A DNA stretch of 48,053 nt from Verrucomicrobiota bacterium (GCA_021772635.1 JAJFLP010000129.1:1-48053), one strand, 5' to 3'; counted from the first letter of the stretch, positions 25,665 to 36,035 are shown. Notes: generated from the sequence alone by a model not told the origin. Program-made: numbers and translations.

Positions 25665-27779
25665 ATGATTTGTCCAGAGTGTAGTTCGGAAGTCCCCGAC
25701 GTTACGGATGTGTGCGGGAAGTGCGGATTCGAATTTACCGGAAAACCGAAACCTGGTAAAGCCGGAATACCTGCGGCAGGTGCCGACGAGAAAAACTCGC
25801 CGGCGTACAAGCAATTGTACCACGAGGCCGTTCATGCTTACGAAAAGGGGGGCTTCGCTGAGTGCCTTCAACTTTGTGACCAGGGCATTGGGCAGTTTAG
25901 TGATACCAGTGATTTCAAGCGTGTGCGCCACTACGCGGTTCAAAAGTTGGAAGAAGAGGGCGTTGATATCAGTGAAACGGCTTCATCGGCGGACGCTTCC
26001 TCAGCAGCACAACCTGCCGACGCTAAGTCTGCTATACCCCAATCCGAGCGACTCGGCAAAGATAGCCCCGAATACGCGCAGAAATATCAGAACGCGGTGC
26101 GCGCATTCGAAAACGGGGCTTACGAGAAATGTGTTGAGGTCTGCGACCGCGCGATGGATCGATTTAAAGACATCGGCGATTTCCAGAGCATGCGTTATCA
26201 GGCCAGTCTTAAGGCAACAGAGATTGAGTACTCGGATCATGTAATCAATAAGCATCAGGAGACGGTCGTTGCGTACGAGGGACAAAAGCAGTTGGAGAAC
26301 GATGCTATCGTCGCGTTCGAAATAGGGGATTTCGAGAAGTGTATCGGTCTATGCGAACAGGGGTTGGCAAATTCCGATGGGGCCTCTGACCTGAAGGCGC
26401 TGAAACATCAGGCTTCCCTCAAATTAATGGAATCGGAGTACCATAAGAGGGATTCCGCCGAGATCGCGGATAGAAATGAAGCCCGAATTCGGCAACTCCG
26501 GGAGTTGGAGGATGCTGCTGCCGCTGCGTTTGAAGCACAAGATTACGACTTGTGCGTCGAAAAATGTGATCAGGTATCAGAGCTTAGGATGGAGTCTCCG
26601 CGCTGCAACGAGCTGAAATCCTGGGTGGCCTCCCGATTAGAAGAGTTGGAGGAACAGTTGTCGCGAAGTGAATTTTTCTTCGAACAGGAAAATTGGGAGA
26701 AAGCAGTAGAGTCTTCTATGCGTGTTCTTGAGATTAAGAGTGATAATAGTGAAGCGAAGTACATGCTGGAAGTCGTGAGGAATAAAATTAAGAAAAAGCG
26801 GCGCGATCAAGTAGTTTTCGGCGGGGTCGTAATGGCGATTCTCGGCGTGCTAGTAATTGCTGTTGGCGTATGGATAAAGTTCTATCACGGCAAGAACCCA
26901 GACACCGAGAAATTATACAGACAGTATTACGGATCCGCACAGCAGTTCCTTTCGAAAGCCAATGATTTGACGAGTGTGAATGGACTTGCAGCATTAAAAT
27001 TTTTAGTTGAGGCAAATGAACAGCTTGCGTATGCACGAGAGGAAAAAGTTCTCGCTGAAGTTACTCCGGACCAGCGTAGTAAATTCGAATTACTTGATGC
27101 GGATATCAACGGTCTTTTGACTTCGATTGAGCTGGCGCATGAATTATACGAATCAAAAATACCTCTTATAAAGCAGGCGCGCGCCGACGCCGAACGTCAT
27201 TCGAAACGTGAGCCGGCGAAGGCCGCAGAAACCTACATGAAAGCGCTGGGGCAACTCGAAGAATTACGCGCTGCGGGAGTTATTGAATTCCTTGAAATTC
27301 CACGACAGCAAGAGATAAAACGCCTCCACAGCGAAATAGAAAAGACTTTCAAGGCGTTCATCTTCGCGTCGGCCGTGAAGATGCGGGCCAAGGCGAAAAA
27401 GATGGGCTTGCACCAGTCGGAATCATTTATCCAGGGTAATTTGATGTTATCGAAAGCAGAAGACGTTTTTAAAGACGGGGAATATGATCGATCGGTCGAG
27501 CTCCTGACTCGATCCGAGTCGGGGTTCGATGCAGCGGTATCAGTTGCTTATCGGACGATACAGTTGCATCATTATCGTGATAGTTATCTTGAAAGACTAG
27601 AAGCTGTCGATATGGATAAGCTCGCCCGCGTTGCCCCCGAGAAATCTAATCAGATTCGGAATCTGCAAATCTCCGCTGCCGAAAGTTTAATACGTGAGGA
27701 CTACGTTGCGACCATACAGTATTACGCGGCGGCAGTGAAATTATTAGAACAGGCCGAGGACGATCTCAAGGGAGAGTAG
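25665..27779 (+). CDS. Zinc-ribbon / TPR-like membrane protein
   Basis: 704 aa, function unknown. Residues 1-25 are a zinc ribbon with two Cys pairs (CPEC and CGKC). Residues ~40-370 contain repeated helical hairpins with a recurring 'AVxAxExGxFxxCxxxCDxxxxxF' pattern at ~50, 138, 215 and 285, like short TPR units with paired cysteines. One transmembrane helix lies at ~387-405 (GGVVMAILGVLVIAVGVWI). Residues 410-704 are further helical, TPR-like or coiled-coil sequence. Topology would put the zinc ribbon and Cys-rich repeats in the cytoplasm and the second half outside. Alone, between two repeat-rich gaps. Confidence 0.6.
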   Translation: MICPECSSEVPDVTDVCGKCGFEFTGKPKPGKAGIPAAGADEKNSPAYKQLYHEAVHAYEKGGFAECLQLCDQGIGQFSDTSDFKRVRHYAVQKLEEEGVDISETASSADASSAAQPADAKSAIPQSERLGKDSPEYAQKYQNAVRAFENGAYEKCVEVCDRAMDRFKDIGDFQSMRYQASLKATEIEYSDHVINKHQETVVAYEGQKQLENDAIVAFEIGDFEKCIGLCEQGLANSDGASDLKALKHQASLKLMESEYHKRDSAEIADRNEARIRQLRELEDAAAAAFEAQDYDLCVEKCDQVSELRMESPRCNELKSWVASRLEELEEQLSRSEFFFEQENWEKAVESSMRVLEIKSDNSEAKYMLEVVRNKIKKKRRDQVVFGGVVMAILGVLVIAVGVWIKFYHGKNPDTEKLYRQYYGSAQQFLSKANDLTSVNGLAALKFLVEANEQLAYAREEKVLAEVTPDQRSKFELLDADINGLLTSIELAHELYESKIPLIKQARADAERHSKREPAKAAETYMKALGQLEELRAAGVIEFLEIPRQQEIKRLHSEIEKTFKAFIFASAVKMRAKAKKMGLHQSESFIQGNLMLSKAEDVFKDGEYDRSVELLTRSESGFDAAVSVAYRTIQLHHYRDSYLERLEAVDMDKLARVAPEKSNQIRNLQISAAESLIREDYVATIQYYAAAVKLLEQAEDDLKGE

Positions 27780-27793
27780 CGATGCTTGGCTTC

Positions 27794-27945
27794 CAACCAG
27801 CATCCAGCATCCAGCATCTTTCATCCAGCATCTAGCATCCAGCATCCAGTCTCCCGTATCTTGCATCTTGCATCCAGCATCTCACATCTAGCATCTAGAT
27901 ATCCAGCATCCAGAATCCAGTGTCCAGAAACCAGCCTCCGAAGCC
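27794..27945. repeat. Degenerate heptanucleotide repeat (GCATCCA)n
   Basis: About twenty imperfect 7-bp units built on GCATCCA with variants TTGCATC and TAGCATC. It follows the TPR gene stop by ~15 bp and ends before the convergent ligase gene. The complementary unit recurs at 31496-31740 and the same unit at 29526-29582. Confidence 0.9.
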
Positions 27946-27985
27946 CACTTCTACCCAACGGGTCGTTGCCAGTCAGAATCCGTGA

Positions 27986-29527
27986 TCACAGGAACAGTTT
28001 TTTTACTTCAGCTTTGATAACCTTTCCCATCGCGTTGCGTGGAAGGCTATCGGTGGTTACAAAACGGCTCGGAAGCTTGTAGTTCGCGAGTTTATCTCTT
28101 GCCCAATCACGTAGATTATCAACCAGTAAGTCGGGGCCCGACTCGGATACCACGGCAATACCTACACGCTCCCCCCACATTTCATCTGCTATCCCGACCA
28201 CGGCGCAATCTGCGATTTTGGGGTGGGATTTCATCACACACTCTATTTCGATTGCGGAGACTTTATATCCGCCCGTTTTTATTATGTCTATGGATGAGCG
28301 GCCCAGGATCTTATAGTCGCCATTCTCGATCATCGCGATATCGCCCGTCCTGAACCATTTCTCATGAAACGCGGAGTTCGTTGCTTTTGGATCTTGCCAG
28401 TATTGCGCAAAAACCGTGGCACCTCTTACTTGAATCTCACCCGCGATTCGGTCGCCATCCAGCACGTTGCCAGACTCATCTACAAGCCTCACTTTCACGC
28501 CGGTAATAGCTGAACCCACACAGCCGGTTCGGCGTTGCCCATGAAGTGAGTGTGAAAGTGCCATTCCAATCTCCGTCATCCCGTAGCGCTCCAATAGCCG
28601 GTGTCCAGTTATTTGCGCCCATTCTTCGGAAACCGTTGTCGACAATGGGGCAGATCCCGACACCATAAGTCTGATCGCTCTGCAGCTTTCGGTCAATAAC
28701 GCCTGTTCATTGGCGGATACTTGTCGCCAATGTTTGATCAACTGCACGTAGACCGTCGGAACAGCCATAAACAAGGTCACTCCGCCGGCCTTAAATCGAT
28801 CCCACACGTCACCAGCACGAAATTGCGTCGGGAACTCGCATTTCGCACCGGCCCATAACGCGCAGCACAGAATATTTACGATGCCGTGGAGATGATGGAG
28901 GGGGAGAATGTTTAGTATTACGTCGTCAGATGACCATTCCCATGCGTCTATCAGATTCGTAATCTGTGCGCTAATATTATCATGGGTCAGTACAACGCCT
29001 TTCGGCGCTCCAGTCGTACCGCTCGTGTACAGAATCATCGCATTTCGATCGGATCCTGAGTCGGGCAGAGTGAACCCGCAGAGATTTATCGGTTCCTTCG
29101 GAATGGGTATGAGTAGGCGGCTTGTCCCGTTGAGTACACCTTCCACCATCTCGTAAAATTGCCGATCCGCCACGACAATCAGGGGATCGGAATCTTTGAT
29201 AACGTGGTCCAACTCCGCCGGTGGATGGCTGATGCATAGCGGTACGGCTACTCCACCGGCCCGCCATATCCCCCATTGCGTCGCGACGTATTCGAACCCT
29301 GGCGGGACAATATAGGCGATCCTCTCACCGCCGAGGTCCTTGCGATCTACATGGCTAAGCAAAGCGCCCGCGATTTTTTCCGAAGCCTCCAGTAATGAGT
29401 CGTATGTGTATTCGCCGGTACCGTCGGCAATAGCGATCCGTGGCGCGTGAAGCGCCGCGCGTTCAATGATCGGTATTATTAGATTCTCGGTCATATGCAT
29501 CAGTGTCTTGTATCCAGGATCCTTCAT
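27986..29527 (-). CDS. AMP-forming ligase, malonyl-CoA synthetase-like
   Basis: ANL ligase of up to 513 aa. Adenylation loop AMILYTSGTTGAPKGVVLTHDN, then LPLHHLHGIVN, RYGMTEIGMALS, WFRTGDIA, GRSSIDIIKTGGYKVSAIEIE and the catalytic Lys in RNAMGKVIKAEVKKLF. The LHHLHG, ERYGMTEIGMALSNP-type and KTGGYKVSA motifs fit MatB/ACSF3 malonyl- and methylmalonyl-CoA synthetases best. ATGs at 29527, 29500 and 29494 are all possible; the first has GGAAG upstream but lies in repeat-derived sequence, and the domain proper begins near TENLIIP. Confidence 0.82.
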   Translation of the reverse strand: MKDPGYKTLMHMTENLIIPIIERAALHAPRIAIADGTGEYTYDSLLEASEKIAGALLSHVDRKDLGGERIAYIVPPGFEYVATQWGIWRAGGVAVPLCISHPPAELDHVIKDSDPLIVVADRQFYEMVEGVLNGTSRLLIPIPKEPINLCGFTLPDSGSDRNAMILYTSGTTGAPKGVVLTHDNISAQITNLIDAWEWSSDDVILNILPLHHLHGIVNILCCALWAGAKCEFPTQFRAGDVWDRFKAGGVTLFMAVPTVYVQLIKHWRQVSANEQALLTESCRAIRLMVSGSAPLSTTVSEEWAQITGHRLLERYGMTEIGMALSHSLHGQRRTGCVGSAITGVKVRLVDESGNVLDGDRIAGEIQVRGATVFAQYWQDPKATNSAFHEKWFRTGDIAMIENGDYKILGRSSIDIIKTGGYKVSAIEIECVMKSHPKIADCAVVGIADEMWGERVGIAVVSESGPDLLVDNLRDWARDKLANYKLPSRFVTTDSLPRNAMGKVIKAEVKKLFL

Positions 29528-29582
29528 TCACTTCCAGCATCCAGTATCTTGCATCCAGTATCTTGTCTCTTGCCTCTTGCAT
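29526..29582. repeat. Heptanucleotide repeat between ligase and lnt genes
   Basis: Seven to eight degenerate 7-bp units (CATCCAG, TATCTTG, CCTCTTG types). It fills the whole space between lnt and the ligase gene and may supply the ligase's first codons. Confidence 0.8.
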
Positions 29583-31349
29583 TTAACATTCATCCGTCTC
29601 TAAGTCACCAGCAGATGGCTTGGTGATCAGCCGGTAAAGTCGTCGTTTCCGGTCAAGGTATCGATAGAAGCACCAGATACCGGTTACGATCGTTAACACG
29701 AATGATAGAACCGCGAACCAGTTACCGACCCGCGAGTAGAACGTTAAACACGAGTGCGTCGATACCGGAACTGCGTAACCACGGTAGCCCGCGGTAAACG
29801 GATCTCCCGTATTAGGGGCTCGTATGAGGCCGGTAACCTTACCGTTGGCATCAATCAGGCATGAGTCGCTGTTATTCCCGCTGCGAACCACGGGCCGGCC
29901 ATTTTCAACAGCGCGCACGACGGCATGTGCCAAATGTTGACGGGACGCGGAGGATTCGCCGAACCACGCGTCGTTAGTAATGCACACCAGTATGTTTGCA
30001 CCGTTTCGAACGAATCTGGAACTGATCTCCGGGAATATATCCTCGTAGCATATATTCACTCCGATCCGGAATTTCTCTTTGAACTGAAGGACGGTGAACT
30101 CCCGCCCGGCTGTTAAACTTCGTCCCATCCCGATCCACTTCACCAGCCACGGTAAATACTTCTCGAACGGCACGAATTCGCCGAATGGGACCAGGTGAAT
30201 CTTGTCGTATCGATCAACTACCTCACCGGCAGCATTGAACAGCAATGCACTATTAAAACTTCGGGATACTTCAGTGTGATCAATACTATTGTTATTGAAT
30301 CGATAATCGATTGACCCCGCGAGCAGCGGTGTCTTGATTTCGGCGAATAATCGCTGCATTTCCGATATGCAACTTTTGTCGTATATCAAACTCGCCGGCA
30401 CCGCTGTTTCAGGCCATATCACAAGGTCGGGTGAAAGATTAGCTACCGCTTTCCGCGTTAGTGACGTATACACAGAAAGAGCGTGTTCCAACTGATGCGG
30501 GCTCCATTCCCTGATCTGCGGGATATCTCCCTGTACGACTGCGACTTTTAACACGGTATCCGACTCTCCTGGACGATACAGGTTCTGACCCAGTACAACT
30601 GCGAATATCATCGTAGCTGCCGGTCCCAATATGATGATCACGCCCGACCTCTTTCGGGTTTTCAAGAGCTGTGCTCTCTCCGTCAGAATATAGTAGATCG
30701 TCAGGTTGAATATCATGACGAAAAAACTGATACCGTAGATCCCGGTAACCCTTGAGAATGACAGCAGCCATTCGCACTGCCACTGACTGATGCCCAGTTG
30801 ATTCCACGGAAACCCCGTGAACAACCAGCTGCGGCACCACTCCATTCCGCACCACAGAAATCCACCGATCAGTATAGCGATGACCATTTTCGCGATCGAC
30901 AAGCTCGTATCTACGACAACCGCGGTATCATTCTTTGGGAGTAGATCCGTATCTTCTGACCATCGTAGGTTATGGTTTATAAGACTGAATAAGTAGAACC
31001 AGAACGCCGGCAGAACAGCATAAACGGCAGCAACGCCAATGGGCGCCAGGACGAAAACTTCGCTGAGCCACGCGAACGTCGTCATGAAGTGCCCAAGGCC
31101 GAATGCGTAGCCCAACCACCATGATCGACTATTCGGGCGAAGTGTAAGGAAGAGAATCGGCAGGAAGATGAACCACGCGATCCATGCCCAATCCAGCGGC
31201 GCGAACGCCGTTGAAAGCAGTGCCCCGTTCAGAAAGGCGATCCCACCTCGTAAGAGTTTCGGCCACCATAAGACCTCGCGGACTAGATTCCCAGGTCGCT
31301 TCGAGCGAGCGTCGGCTGAGATATGGATTTTTTGGTTGAAGTTGGACAT
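29583..31349 (-). CDS. lnt: Apolipoprotein N-acyltransferase
   Basis: 588 aa inner-membrane enzyme that adds the third acyl chain to lipoproteins. N-terminal membrane helices (~35-265) are followed by a nitrilase-like domain with the Glu-Lys-Cys triad: Glu314 in VIWPETAVPAS, Lys383 in RYDKIHLVPFGE, Cys434 in GVNICYEDIFPE. The WPE and GEFVP..LP motifs and a last C-terminal helix are as in E. coli Lnt (~512 aa); the extra length is an N-terminal extension and a polar loop near residue 140. It implies a diderm envelope. Adjacent genes are unrelated. Confidence 0.95.
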   Translation of the reverse strand: MSNFNQKIHISADARSKRPGNLVREVLWWPKLLRGGIAFLNGALLSTAFAPLDWAWIAWFIFLPILFLTLRPNSRSWWLGYAFGLGHFMTTFAWLSEVFVLAPIGVAAVYAVLPAFWFYLFSLINHNLRWSEDTDLLPKNDTAVVVDTSLSIAKMVIAILIGGFLWCGMEWCRSWLFTGFPWNQLGISQWQCEWLLSFSRVTGIYGISFFVMIFNLTIYYILTERAQLLKTRKRSGVIIILGPAATMIFAVVLGQNLYRPGESDTVLKVAVVQGDIPQIREWSPHQLEHALSVYTSLTRKAVANLSPDLVIWPETAVPASLIYDKSCISEMQRLFAEIKTPLLAGSIDYRFNNNSIDHTEVSRSFNSALLFNAAGEVVDRYDKIHLVPFGEFVPFEKYLPWLVKWIGMGRSLTAGREFTVLQFKEKFRIGVNICYEDIFPEISSRFVRNGANILVCITNDAWFGESSASRQHLAHAVVRAVENGRPVVRSGNNSDSCLIDANGKVTGLIRAPNTGDPFTAGYRGYAVPVSTHSCLTFYSRVGNWFAVLSFVLTIVTGIWCFYRYLDRKRRLYRLITKPSAGDLETDEC

Positions 31350-31358
31350 TCTTAATTT

Positions 31359-31740
31359 TCAGTTGTCGGTTGTCAGTTGTCAGTTGTCGGTTGTCAGTTT
31401 TCAGTTGCTAGGGGAAAAGATCGACGTTGGCGTGATGCTGGATTCTAAATTGTTGGTCATTGGATATTCCTTGTTGGATATTTGGATATTGAGTGATATT
31501 AGATGCTGGATACTGGATACTGGATACCAGATGCTGGATTGTTCTGGATATTCCTTGTTGGATATTGGAAATTGAGTTGTTCAGTTGTCGGTTGTTGAGT
31601 TGTTCAGTTGCTAGGGGAAAAGACCGACGTTGGCGTGATGCTGGATGTGGATGCGCCAGCGGCGCGATGCTGGATACTAGATACCAGATGCTGGATTCTA
31701 GATCGTTGTCCATTGGATATTCCATGTTGGATATTGGGTA
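31359..31740. repeat. Compound heptanucleotide repeat with internal duplication
   Basis: The 391-bp gap between lnt and the oxoprolinase gene is nearly all repeat. (GTTGTCA)n variants lie at ~31364-31402 and 31576-31604; (TGGATAC)/(GATGCTG) variants at ~31433-31560 and 31636-31740. A 40-bp segment (agttgctaggggaaaaga...) occurs at 31403 and 31605 with one difference, showing a ~200-bp tandem duplication. No gene is supported here. Confidence 0.9.
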
Positions 31741-34700
31741 TTAATTCTTTAACCTTTGCTTTTCTTCTGCCCCTTGAAACCCGGACGCATTACGTCCGTA
31801 TCCTCCTCCGCCGGGTGTTTTGATCGTCAGTTTGTCACCGGGTTGTGCCGTGAATTGAGCGAGGCTGGATAATGCTTCAGGACTCTGCGAGTCTATTCTC
31901 TTCAGAATATTCTCGCCAGGATTCCCAGGCTCACCACCTGCCGATCCGAAAGGGGCCGTAGTCCGTCGCTGCGTGAGGAGTGATACCTCGAGAGGCGCAC
32001 AAAACTCGAACTCCCGAACGACACCGTCACCACCCGGTCGCGCGCCGTTCCCTCCTGAGTCGCGCCTTATTTCGAACCGGTTTATTCGGACGGGGAAATT
32101 CCTTTCCAAAACCTCGACATCTGTTATACGTGTGTTCGTCATATGGCTGTGCATCGCATCCGCACCGTCGAGCTCTTGAGTTCCGCCGTTGCCGCCGCAA
32201 ATCGTTTCGTAATAACCGAATGACTCGTTCCCAAACACGATATTATTCATCGTCCCCTGACTGGCAGCCGCGATGCCCAGTGCACCGAGGATAACATCGA
32301 CAATTCGTTGCGAAACCTCCACGTTACCCGCTACCACCGGAGGATGACGTTTCGGATCCGGCTCGACCGGCGGGTTCAGCATCCCTTCCTGCAACACCAA
32401 CGTGATCGGTGCCAGAACACCCGAGTTCAGGGCAATATCGTCGTTAACAATCGTACGTAGACAATATAGAACTGCGCTTTGAACGATTGCCGGATTTGCG
32501 TTGAAACACGTTTCATTGACTGGACCGGTCCCCGTAAAGTCGATCGTCATCTCATCGGACTCGATGCGAATGGATACCTTTATCGGCGATCCGTCGTCCA
32601 GGCAGTCTTCGAAAGAATAATCACCGTCTTCAAGTGCCAGTATCGCTGACCTCGTCTTATCCTCCGCAGCACGGCGTAAAAAGTTCATATATGCCCGTAC
32701 CGTCGGCCATGACTCCTTAGTTATCAAGGTGTTGAGTTCACGTAGTCCGGCACGGTTCGCGGCGATGGCTGCTTTGATATCTGCGATATTTTCAGCGGGA
32801 GAACGCGACGGATACGGGCCGTCCTGTAGTATCCGCATCACGTCGTCTGCAAGAAACTCCTCGTTGCGCATGATCAGTAGATTGGAAAAGACGACGCCTT
32901 CTTCGGCCAGATTCTTTGCAAACGGAAAACATGACCCCGGTCGGACACCCCCGATTTCAGCGTGGTGAGCCCGTGACGCGGTGAAAAAACGTATCTCTTT
33001 TCCATCGTCACTGAACACCGGAGTTATGACTGTTAAATCGGGTAAGTGCGAACCGCCCAAGTCGGGATCATTGGATAAATAAACATCGCCTGGCCGAATA
33101 TCCTCCGATCGGATACTATCCGATAAAGCTTCATCAGCATTGCTGATTAGCGATTTTACTGCCGCGCTCATTGCACCCAGATGCACCGGAATATGAGGTG
33201 CGTTTACAATCAGGTCGCCTGTCCCGTCCAGAATCGCGCAGCTGAAATCCAGGCGCTCCTTTATATTGACCGAGAGTGCGGTTTTTTGTAAGATTACCCC
33301 CATACCGATGGCAATGTGTGTAAATCTGTTCTCGAACAACTCCAATCGTATCGGGTCGCATTCAGTCGCGCTTTGGATCGACTCGGCGACAGGATTCTTA
33401 TCGGTAATAACAATGTTATTCTCCGCAGTTACTCGCGCCGACCATGCCGGATCGATTACGATCGTCGTGTATTCCTCCAGAATAATCGCCGGGCCAGCAA
33501 TTAAATCACCTGGCACCAGCCGCTCGCGTTTGTAGACATCGGTAGAGACCAGTTTGGCGTCGAATAGGCATTCGACGGAGTGATTTGGTGAAATAGATCG
33601 CTCTTGTAGTGGTGATGACGTCACCTCTGGGTTTTCTGTTTCGCCGATTATCTCTATTCGAACCGTCACTATCTCAATCTCCCGGCCGGCGTGGAGATGT
33701 CCATAAAGCTGCTGATGCATTGCCTCGAACTCAATTCGGTAGTCAGATGTCGACGATTCATGAACGGTTATCGTTGACTCCTCGCCGACATACCGAAGAT
33801 CCAACATTCGGTGTGGGGCCTGAATTCGATGGGATGGTATCCCTTCGACCATTAATTCAGTCCGCAACCGCGACGCCATCTCCGAGAGTATCGGTTCGAT
33901 TTCCCGCAATCCTGCGTCACCCAGCGGTGCCAGCACTGTCTTTTCGGCGAATCTCTTATAGTCCGCTGCACCAATACCGAATGCACTCATAACACCGGCC
34001 CACGGTGAGATTATGATACTGCGAATCCCGAGTAACCGGGCGATGGCACAGCTGTGCTGAGCCGCGGCACCCCCGAAAGCGGCGAGGACGTATTCTCGGG
34101 GATCGTATCCCTTGGCTGTACTAATCCGCTTGATCGCGGCCGCCATTTTTTCGTTCGCGATTCGGGTAAAACCCCCTGCTACTTCGGCAGGTGTATATAC
34201 GGGCCCTCCGGATACTTCTATGGACCTGGCAATGGCTTCCAGGCGATGACTAACAACTTCGCGGTTGAGTGGGAACGGAAAATGATCCGGATCGATCTTT
34301 CCGGCGAACAGGTTTACATCAGTAATTGTTAACGGACCGTTCTTGCCGTAGCACGCCGGGCCAGGGTCCGCGCCGGCGCTGTGCGGCCCGACCTGCAAGC
34401 GGTGCCCGTCGAATTTGCAAATCGAACCGCCGCCTGCCGCAATTGTTTCGATGCTCAGTAGTGGCGCTACGATCCTCGCATTGGCGATCTCGGTTGCAAA
34501 GTCGTACTCGAATTCTCCATCGAAACGACTGACATCTGTCGATGTCCCACCCATGTCGAACCCGATCGCCTTAGAGAACCCGGCAGCCTTAATCGCGTGC
34601 GCAAATCCTGTCACTCCCCCCGCGGGGCCACTTAGAATACTATCCTTGCCGGAAAACGCGTCCGCGTCAACCAACCCACCGGCTGACGTCATTAACTTCA

Positions 34701-35709
34701 AACCCACAAGTGGGCTAAATTCTATGGTGGATGTGTCGTTGTTGGTGGCGGTGCAACATAATCTGCGAATTTCGTTGACGTATGCCTGAATTATTGGTGA
34801 GAGATATGCGTCTACTACCGTTGTGTCACCGCGGTCGAGCGCCTTAATCGTCGGGCTAAGTTTCGTCGAAACCGATACTCCAATGACACCCGAACTTCTG
34901 ATGGCAGCGGCGAGTCGTTGCTCATGAACCGGATTGGCATAAGCGTTTATCAGGCAGACAGCGACACTGTCGGAGTCGCCAGCGCGCAGTTCACCGATTA
35001 ATCGGTCGATTTCGGTAGCCGAGAGTGGGGCTATGACCCTTCCTGAGGAATCAATTCGTTCGGCGATTTCGAAAACGCGGTCGTAGAGCATCTTCGGTTT
35101 CGGACAGTTGAGTTTGAATAGTTCCGGTCGTGCCTGGGTTCCGATTTTTAGTAAGTCCGCGAATCCGCGAGTGGTTACATACGCAACCTTTGACCCTTTT
35201 CGCTCGAGTAAAGCATTTGTCCCTAATGTGGTCCCGAGGAGTATGCGAACGTTATGAATCGGATCACGTAGTTTTAGGCCCAGGATTTGTCGAATCCCGA
35301 TGACCGGCGCAGGTTCGCCGGATGAGAGTTCGAAGGAATCGGGTTTGTTCCCTGTGATGGCTACCTCACGATCCAGTTCGAAGACACCTCCATCAGGATC
35401 GAATGACGTAACTTGCGCGGAGTCCAAGGACTCGGAGTTTGTGTCGAGTATCCGTATCTCAAAATCGGCGAAGAAGTCCTCTGGGAAATCGGATTTAGCG
35501 GCGTCCAGAATCCGGGTACTCGTCGATCCAGTGCCAACTCGGCCCTTAAAGATTCCCGAACTCAGAACCTTGCAATGGTGGAGAGTACTATCTGGAGCCT
35601 TTCCGATGCAGTCCGTGAATGTCCCGCCGACATCGATCCAAAACTCCCACATGGGAGGGGAGGGTGACGTTGTATCCGATTTGGTAGGTTTGTTGAGAGT
35701 CGAGTCCAT
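31741..35709 (-). CDS. 5-oxoprolinase / hydantoinase A-B fusion
   Basis: A single 1322-aa chain joining HyuA-like and HyuB-like parts, as in ATP-dependent 5-oxoprolinases (OPLAH, usually ~1260-1290 aa). The N-terminal domain starts WIDVGGTFTDCIG (ATP/acetate-kinase-like fold), with TTLGTNALLERKG and AIGFDMGGTSTDVSR. HydB begins near residue 780 with HIAIGMGVILQKTALSVNIKERLDFSCA and contains LSNDPDLGGSHLPDLTVI. It hydrolyses 5-oxo-L-proline or a related cyclic amide using ATP; substrate specificity is inferred from full-length fusion only. The last ~12 codons are Lys/Gln-rich and run into repeat DNA. Confidence 0.9.
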   Translation of the reverse strand: MDSTLNKPTKSDTTSPSPPMWEFWIDVGGTFTDCIGKAPDSTLHHCKVLSSGIFKGRVGTGSTSTRILDAAKSDFPEDFFADFEIRILDTNSESLDSAQVTSFDPDGGVFELDREVAITGNKPDSFELSSGEPAPVIGIRQILGLKLRDPIHNVRILLGTTLGTNALLERKGSKVAYVTTRGFADLLKIGTQARPELFKLNCPKPKMLYDRVFEIAERIDSSGRVIAPLSATEIDRLIGELRAGDSDSVAVCLINAYANPVHEQRLAAAIRSSGVIGVSVSTKLSPTIKALDRGDTTVVDAYLSPIIQAYVNEIRRLCCTATNNDTSTIEFSPLVGLKLMTSAGGLVDADAFSGKDSILSGPAGGVTGFAHAIKAAGFSKAIGFDMGGTSTDVSRFDGEFEYDFATEIANARIVAPLLSIETIAAGGGSICKFDGHRLQVGPHSAGADPGPACYGKNGPLTITDVNLFAGKIDPDHFPFPLNREVVSHRLEAIARSIEVSGGPVYTPAEVAGGFTRIANEKMAAAIKRISTAKGYDPREYVLAAFGGAAAQHSCAIARLLGIRSIIISPWAGVMSAFGIGAADYKRFAEKTVLAPLGDAGLREIEPILSEMASRLRTELMVEGIPSHRIQAPHRMLDLRYVGEESTITVHESSTSDYRIEFEAMHQQLYGHLHAGREIEIVTVRIEIIGETENPEVTSSPLQERSISPNHSVECLFDAKLVSTDVYKRERLVPGDLIAGPAIILEEYTTIVIDPAWSARVTAENNIVITDKNPVAESIQSATECDPIRLELFENRFTHIAIGMGVILQKTALSVNIKERLDFSCAILDGTGDLIVNAPHIPVHLGAMSAAVKSLISNADEALSDSIRSEDIRPGDVYLSNDPDLGGSHLPDLTVITPVFSDDGKEIRFFTASRAHHAEIGGVRPGSCFPFAKNLAEEGVVFSNLLIMRNEEFLADDVMRILQDGPYPSRSPAENIADIKAAIAANRAGLRELNTLITKESWPTVRAYMNFLRRAAEDKTRSAILALEDGDYSFEDCLDDGSPIKVSIRIESDEMTIDFTGTGPVNETCFNANPAIVQSAVLYCLRTIVNDDIALNSGVLAPITLVLQEGMLNPPVEPDPKRHPPVVAGNVEVSQRIVDVILGALGIAAASQGTMNNIVFGNESFGYYETICGGNGGTQELDGADAMHSHMTNTRITDVEVLERNFPVRINRFEIRRDSGGNGARPGGDGVVREFEFCAPLEVSLLTQRRTTAPFGSAGGEPGNPGENILKRIDSQSPEALSSLAQFTAQPGDKLTIKTPGGGGYGRNASGFQGAEEKQRLKN

Positions 35710-35779
35710 AAAGTAACTTTAGCCGAGTTTCTGAATATGGACAATCAAATCTCACTAGTGTTAAAATAAGCGAACATTC

Positions 35780-35940
35780 CCATTCGTAATCTTACTCATA
35801 ATCGTAATCTTCTGGTTTTTCGAGGTGAAATTTGTGAGAGATTACGATTATGATTGCGGGTACGATTACGAAGAAAATCCAACGAAAAGTTCGCTGGATT
35901 TGGGACTAGCAGAGTTCAGATGAAGATCGCGGCGTAGATG
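35780..35940 (-). repeat. Dispersed repeat family F2, copy 3, with 14-bp hairpin
   Basis: The minus strand carries CTAGTCCCAAATCCAGCG followed by the GAACTTTTCGTTGGATTTTC core, matching 18936-18982. Adjacent is a perfect 14-bp stem, CATAATCGTAATCT (35797-35810) with AGATTACGATTATG (35839-35852). The surrounding gap 35710-36128 has no gene. It marks the left edge of the cassette island. Confidence 0.8.
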
Positions 35941-36035
35941 ACCCCAATATTACTCGCGAATCTTGCTTTTGTTTTGAGACACGATTGTTACAGCGCTATT
36001 GAGGAATAATGTTACTAAATGTTGACTATTGCTAG

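Noticed and set aside
27786..28082. 98-aa protein of repeating HPASS-like units
   Set aside because: It is a translation of the 7-bp repeat tract and overlaps the real ligase gene on the other strand.
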